From: Bacteroidales bacterium
GTDB lineage: Bacteria > Bacteroidota > Bacteroidia > Bacteroidales > JALTDM01
Length of the DNA: 18,207 bases
Direction: 5' to 3'
Assembly: GCA_027074135.1 (NCBI GenBank)
Contig: JALTDM010000263.1
Location: forward strand, 1 to 18,207
Part shown: positions 15,126 to 18,207 of the stretch, one piece after another
Numbering within the stretch: position 1 is the first letter of the stretch
How the letters are laid out: each line of letters begins with the position of its first letter
The notes under the pieces: generated by a model
Database searches by the model: none
Told to the model about the DNA's origin: nothing
Seen by the model: only the letters and a program-made list of their open reading frames with translations
Position numbers and translations under genes: made by a program

Positions 15126-15999
15126 AACTATTAGATTTTTTTATCGTATCAACTTGTAATAAAAACACGAGAGGGGTATTAGGAGGTATAATTCCTTTTA
15201 CCCCTTTATTGCCAAATGCCAATTCTGCCGGAACAATATACAAAGATTTCTCTTTCTCTTCCATTTTTTTCAATACTATTTCGAAGGCGGGAATAACTTG
15301 TTTTTCGCTTCCGTAAACAAAACAAAACGGGTCGTACCTTTTGAAAGTGGAATCAAAGACCCTGCCATCAAAAAAATAACCTTCGTAATTTATACAAACA
15401 GTGTCGCCTTTTTCAATTTGTATTCCATTTCCGCTATCTACAAGCATTTTAATTATCCCACCTCTTTTGCCGAATAACGCAAGTTTTTCCACAAAAGTAT
15501 CTTGAGAGGGAACATCTTTTGTTATTTTACTTATCCAGTTTGTCATACGTTTCACACTGTCCACAAAATTCCCGTATGGCTCTATATTTTTTATTCGTAA
15601 ATGTATGTACAATTTTTTTTCATTTGATAGAAAAGGGGGAACAACTGTATCCAAATCTTTTTCAAAAAAAATTTTTGTATTTACAATCAATGTTGCACTG
15701 TCACCTTTACCGAGTTTAAAAAGGGCATTGTTAATACTATTTATATCAGAAGGGTTATTTAATTGAAATTTACGAATACCATGAAAAAATACGCTGTCGT
15801 TATCAAAAAAAGCATAAGAAATATCTACAATTAAAAAGTCTTTGGGAGAAGGTATTTGAGTATCGTTTTGCATACTTTCGAATTTAAAAAAGAGGTGTGG
15901 ACCTATCATTTTGTATCCTAGGTAAGGGCTTTTAACTTCGTGTGTGCAAGAAACGAGTAAAAATAAAGTAATCAATATTTTATAAATTTTACTTGTCAT
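15115..15999 (-). CDS. FKBP-like lipoprotein with altered active site
   Basis: A 294-aa lipoprotein with lipobox LLVSC (Cys18). As in the next gene, an N-terminal FKBP-like half (about 50-141) is strongly diverged and a second FKBP domain occupies about 180-287. The second domain keeps Tyr205 and Phe215-Asp216, but the tryptophan at the floor of the pocket is replaced (VIPAFE, Phe239, where relatives have VIKGWD), and the YG tyrosine is Phe262. Isomerase activity may be reduced, and a binding or chaperone role is possible. It overlaps its upstream neighbour by 11 nt (ATGACAAGTAA) and its downstream neighbour by 11 nt (ATGAAAACTAA). The shared layout with the next gene suggests tandem duplication followed by divergence. 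Confidence 0.88.
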   Translation of the reverse strand: MTSKIYKILITLFLLVSCTHEVKSPYLGYKMIGPHLFFKFESMQNDTQIPSPKDFLIVDISYAFFDNDSVFFHGIRKFQLNNPSDINSINNALFKLGKGDSATLIVNTKIFFEKDLDTVVPPFLSNEKKLYIHLRIKNIEPYGNFVDSVKRMTNWISKITKDVPSQDTFVEKLALFGKRGGIIKMLVDSGNGIQIEKGDTVCINYEGYFFDGRVFDSTFKRYDPFCFVYGSEKQVIPAFEIVLKKMEEKEKSLYIVPAELAFGNKGVKGIIPPNTPLVFLLQVDTIKKSNSYEN

Positions 16000-16537
16000 A
16001 AACTTTGAGTACTTCTACATAATACAATATAATACTTAACGGTGGAATCTTATTGTCATCACCCAATAGACCATGAGCCATATATGGAGGCATAATAAAC
16101 CGAGCTTTGTCTCCTTCCCTAAGCATAAGTATTCCTTCCTCCAAACCGGATTCCACTCCGCCGTGTCCTACAGGAAATTCTTTAGGACCTAAACTGTCTG
16201 AAGTATAACACAATGTTCCGTCCAACAAATATACATCATAATTTATTTTTACAACATCACCTGTTTTTACCTTTTTCCCTGTGCCGTGAGAGTAAATTTC
16301 GTACCACAAGCCTGTTTTTGTCTGCTTCATTTTCCAGCCGTGGCGGTCAACGTATTTTTGAATTCTGTCAGCATATTCCTTAACCAAATACTTATTGGCC
16401 TTTTCCAATGGCTTTTCGTATTTTTGCGGGTTAAAATGTTCGGGGTTACCAGTTTTTTTGTTACTACTGCAAGATATTACAATTTCAGTAATTACCATTA
16501 CAGATAAAATTATTTTAAATATGTTTTTTAATCTCAT
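15989..16537 (-). CDS. GldI-like FKBP-type lipoprotein
   Basis: A 182-aa lipoprotein with a single FKBP domain (about 73-181). I start at ATG 16537; ATG 16543 is also possible. The longer reading from 16651 adds implausible residues that lie inside nrnA. The signal ends in IVISC (Cys23). A long charged segment follows, then TKTGLWYEIYSHGTGKKVKTGD, which resembles the entry into the FKBP domain of GldI, the Flavobacterium gliding-motility lipoprotein. Active-site erosion is clear: Leu132 replaces the pocket Trp (VESGLEEG), His155 replaces the YG Tyr, and there is no FD pair. GldI itself is similarly atypical. It overlaps the nrnA 3' end by 23 nt and the next gene by 11 nt. A T9SS-linked role fits the T9SS cargo elsewhere in this window, but gliding itself cannot be inferred. 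Confidence 0.85.
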   Translation of the reverse strand: MRLKNIFKIILSVMVITEIVISCSSNKKTGNPEHFNPQKYEKPLEKANKYLVKEYADRIQKYVDRHGWKMKQTKTGLWYEIYSHGTGKKVKTGDVVKINYDVYLLDGTLCYTSDSLGPKEFPVGHGGVESGLEEGILMLREGDKARFIMPPYMAHGLLGDDNKIPPLSIILYYVEVLKVYDK

Positions 16538-17540
16538 TATCATTTTCCAATATCTTTTTAAGTTTTGTAATTGTGTCTTCCATAGAAGCATAACATTTGC
16601 CACCTGCCGCATTAAGATGTCCGCCGCCGTTAAAATATTTCTTGGCAACATAATTGGCAGGGAAATCTCCTCTGGATCTTAGAGACATTTTAATGTAACC
16701 GTCTTTTTCAATCAGCAAAAGTGCAAATTTGACCCCGCGTATGTAAAAAATCATATTTACAAGGTTTTCGGTATCTCCTTTTTGGTGGTTGAATTGCTTT
16801 AAGTCTTTTTTGTACAAATGAATAAAAGCTGTGAAATACTCAGTCCAAAAAACCATTCTTTGGCTCAATGAAAAACCCACAAGCTTCATTCTGTCGTATG
16901 AAAAGTTGTAAAAAACATTGGCGTAAATTTTATCTTTGTCAATACCTTTTTCCAAAAGTTCAGCCACAATGTGAAATAATGCAGGAGACGACGAGTTGAA
17001 AGTAAAATTGCCTGTATCAGTGATTATGCCTACATAAATTGCAGTAGCAATATTCTTGTCTATCAAGTTTGTCCAGTCTGCCAATTTCAAAAAGTTGTAA
17101 AGTACTTCTGCTGTAGAGCTACATTGCGGAAACGAAAATGAATAAACGGCTAAATTATCTGGTGAGGGATGATGATCTATCATTATAGAAAATCTATTAA
17201 AATTTTTCAGGTAATCTTCCATTTTTCCTGTTCTGCTCAAACTGTTGTAATCAACGTGAATAAGCACATCTGCAGTATCAAGAACTTTTTTCACTTCTTC
17301 GGGATTTTCTTCATATACCGTGTATTCGTTTGCACTTGGAAGCCAACTCAAAAATTCCGGCATGTTATCGTTTATAAGCAAGTAGGAAGTTTTGTTTAAT
17401 TTTCTCAAAATCAATGCTAATGCTATTGCCGAACCTATTGTATCTCCATCGGGATTTTCGTGTGAAACTATTGCTATATTTTTTGCTTGATTTAGTTTGT
17501 CTTTAATTAGATTTATGTTTTCGTAAGTTATTGCTTCCAT
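16515..17540 (-). CDS. DHH/DHHA1 phosphoesterase, NrnA-like (oligoribonuclease / pAp phosphatase)
   Basis: A 341-aa cytoplasmic DHH-superfamily phosphoesterase. The manganese site is complete: His27, Asp31 and Asp33 in SHENPDGDTIGS, Asp97 in LIHVDYN, Asp122-His123-His124 in MIDHHPSPDN, and Asp175 in IITDTGNF. The C-terminal DHHA1 substrate-binding domain has GGGHLNAAGG at 305-314. Length and motif order match NrnA, which degrades short RNAs and dephosphorylates pAp; DHH enzymes that cleave cyclic-di-AMP products are close relatives and cannot be excluded. It is the first gene of a minus-strand unit with the FKBP genes and overlaps the GldI-like gene by 23 nt. A -7 element lies 29 nt upstream. 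Confidence 0.92.
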   Translation of the reverse strand: MEAITYENINLIKDKLNQAKNIAIVSHENPDGDTIGSAIALALILRKLNKTSYLLINDNMPEFLSWLPSANEYTVYEENPEEVKKVLDTADVLIHVDYNSLSRTGKMEDYLKNFNRFSIMIDHHPSPDNLAVYSFSFPQCSSTAEVLYNFLKLADWTNLIDKNIATAIYVGIITDTGNFTFNSSSPALFHIVAELLEKGIDKDKIYANVFYNFSYDRMKLVGFSLSQRMVFWTEYFTAFIHLYKKDLKQFNHQKGDTENLVNMIFYIRGVKFALLLIEKDGYIKMSLRSRGDFPANYVAKKYFNGGGHLNAAGGKCYASMEDTITKLKKILENDNEIKKHI

Positions 17541-17569
17541 AAATTCGTACTGTATTCGTAAATGACTTG

Positions 17570-17577
17570 CAAAAATA
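17570..17577 (-). promoter_or_regulatory. -7 promoter element for the nrnA-FKBP unit
   Basis: On the minus strand this reads TATTTTTG, matching TAnnTTTG and ending 29 nt before the nrnA ATG. No good -33 TTG is seen. It is the only convincing promoter-like site for the minus-strand genes from nrnA to the GldI-like gene. Confidence 0.5.
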
Positions 17578-17710
17578 AGAAAAAAGTCTATAAAGGAAAC
17601 AGATGGAAAATAAAGTAGAGTTGGTTTTTATATTCGTGAGATTTAATTTTTTAGACCTAATTGTTAAATTTCGGCACAAGTGCAAAAAAATGGTTATTTC
17701 TGTTTTTTAG

Positions 17711-17854
17711 TTAGTGCCGCAGAATAGCCAGAACCCTGTCTGTTTTAACTTGATTATCTTTATCGTAAATTTTATCAAACAACATATTTTTCTGGAAAAT
17801 TCTATTTACTAATATACCGGAATATACCATAAAATATAACGAACACACCTTCAT
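17711..17854 (-). other. Short ORF-like patch (47 codons), possible small gene or gene remnant
   Basis: An ATG at 17854 opens a 47-aa reading frame on the minus strand. The first half is hydrophobic; the second half reads FDKIYDKDNQVKTDRVLAIL and ends in RH before TAA, with a composition typical of real protein. The 3' half is visibly richer in G and C than the surrounding spacer. A near -7 match (AACTTTTG, 7 of 8) sits directly before the ATG. I recognise no family. It may be a genuine small protein, the C-terminal relic of a gene displaced by the neighbouring insertion sequence, part of a dispersed repeat, or chance. Confidence 0.25.
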
Positions 17855-17964
17855 GCAAAAGTTGACTATAATATTTTTATTTTTGTAAAATTATCTATTG
17901 TAAAGTATTTAAATTCCTCAATTCAAGTAATAAATGCAACTTTTAGTAGAAAAAAGTAAATATT

Positions 17965-18207
17965 AAATTTACAAGACACAAAGATACACAATTTCAGTAA
18001 TGTTGGAAGAAGGATTTACACAAAAAGAAATTGCTGATATAATAGGTAAAAATAAGTCTGTTATATCAAGAGAAATAAAAAGAAATTGTGATAAACGAAA
18101 CGGTAGAGGTATAATCCTGATTTTGCTCATAGAAAGTATCTTAACAGATTGGGAAATAAGCCGAAAAAGAAAAGTTTTGATAAAAAAGTTAAGCAATACG
18201 TAATTTA
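17965..18207 (+). pseudogene. IS30-family transposase, N-terminal fragment with frameshifts, cut by the window end
   Basis: An intact ATG frame from 18000 encodes LEEGFTQKEIADIIGKNKSV followed by ISREIKRNCDKRNGR, the helix-turn-helix of IS30-family transposases. At 18107 the frame breaks: the family sequence continues in another frame as YNPDFAHRKYLNRLGNKPKK and on through KSFDKKVKQYV to the window edge. The join is explained by a 2-bp AG insertion. Upstream, related residues (QRYTISV) are in frame with the ATG, but a stop at 17964 blocks further extension. A KFTR start-like segment sits in another frame at 17965-17976, preceded by ATT where an ATG would be expected. This points to an inactive, decaying insertion sequence. 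The catalytic DDE core lies beyond the window. Confidence 0.8.

Larger units (their letters stand above)
17541..17961. other. Mostly non-coding spacer between nrnA and the IS30 remnant
   Basis: About 420 nt of AT-rich spacer. It holds the nrnA -7 element near its left end and the short GC-richer ORF-like patch at 17711-17854 on the minus strand. Minor items are CGGCAC/GTGCCG arms (17672-17677 and 17714-17719) and two AATATACC copies 10 bp apart (17811 and 17821). I see no tRNA, no other RNA gene and no clear terminator. Confidence 0.6.

Noticed and set aside
16538..16651. N-terminal extension of the GldI-like protein up to 16651
   Set aside because: The extension lies entirely inside nrnA in another frame and would bury the lipoprotein signal; ATG 16537 gives a proper signal peptide.
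17672..17719. CGGCAC ... GTGCCG inverted repeat in the nrnA-IS30 spacer
   Set aside because: Only 6-bp arms separated by 36 nt with no T run; too weak to call a terminator or operator.
17811..17828. Two AATATACC copies 10 bp apart
   Set aside because: Only two short AT-rich copies, expected by chance in this composition; not a CRISPR or iteron array.

Overview
The window is AT-rich bacterial chromosome and reads as a member of the Bacteroidota. Several genes are preceded by close matches to the Bacteroidota -7 promoter element (TAnnTTTG), most genes lack a clear Shine-Dalgarno site, lipoproteins are frequent, and one large secreted protease carries a C-terminal type IX secretion (T9SS) sorting domain. 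I cannot name a genus from the sequence.

Layout. (1) Positions 1-4108, plus strand: a tight four-gene run of a small TPR protein, a PIN-PhoH ATPase (PhoH2 type), the tRNA ms2t6A methylthiotransferase MtaB, and a lipoprotein D-Ala-D-Ala dipeptidase (M15D/VanX type) with an added C-terminal SPOR-like domain. (2) 4110-4424, minus: a short MIP18/DUF59 (SufT-like) Fe-S assembly protein, convergent with the dipeptidase at a 1-nt gap and divergent from recA. (3) 4576-6649, plus: recA and a TPR lipoprotein 4 nt apart. A strong bidirectional terminator hairpin follows. (4) 6829-13134, minus: a gingipain-like C25 protease with a T9SS sorting tail, quinolinate synthase nadA and GMP synthase guaA, each apparently with its own promoter. 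(5) 13268-17540, minus: nrnA (DHH/DHHA1 phosphoesterase) followed by four consecutive FKBP-type peptidyl-prolyl isomerase genes, the first three encoding lipoproteins and overlapping head to tail. The first resembles the gliding-motility lipoprotein GldI. A rho-independent terminator closes the unit, and a palindromic intergenic element separates the last FKBP from the rest. (6) 17541-18207: a mostly non-coding stretch with one short, GC-richer ORF-like patch, then the 5' part of a decayed IS30-family transposase that runs off the window.

How the genes fit together. Most of the window is housekeeping: DNA repair, purine and NAD synthesis, tRNA modification and Fe-S supply. MtaB and NadA both need 4Fe-4S clusters, which the SufT-like protein may help supply. 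The envelope theme is stronger than usual: a peptidoglycan dipeptidase tethered by a lipid anchor and SPOR domain, a T9SS-exported protease, and a battery of surface or periplasmic FKBP folding factors that could assist outer-membrane and T9SS client proteins. Nothing here is clearly a wholly new system. The most unusual features are the FKBP array with graded loss of active-site residues, the dipeptidase-SPOR fusion, and the small TPR gene directly upstream of phoH2.
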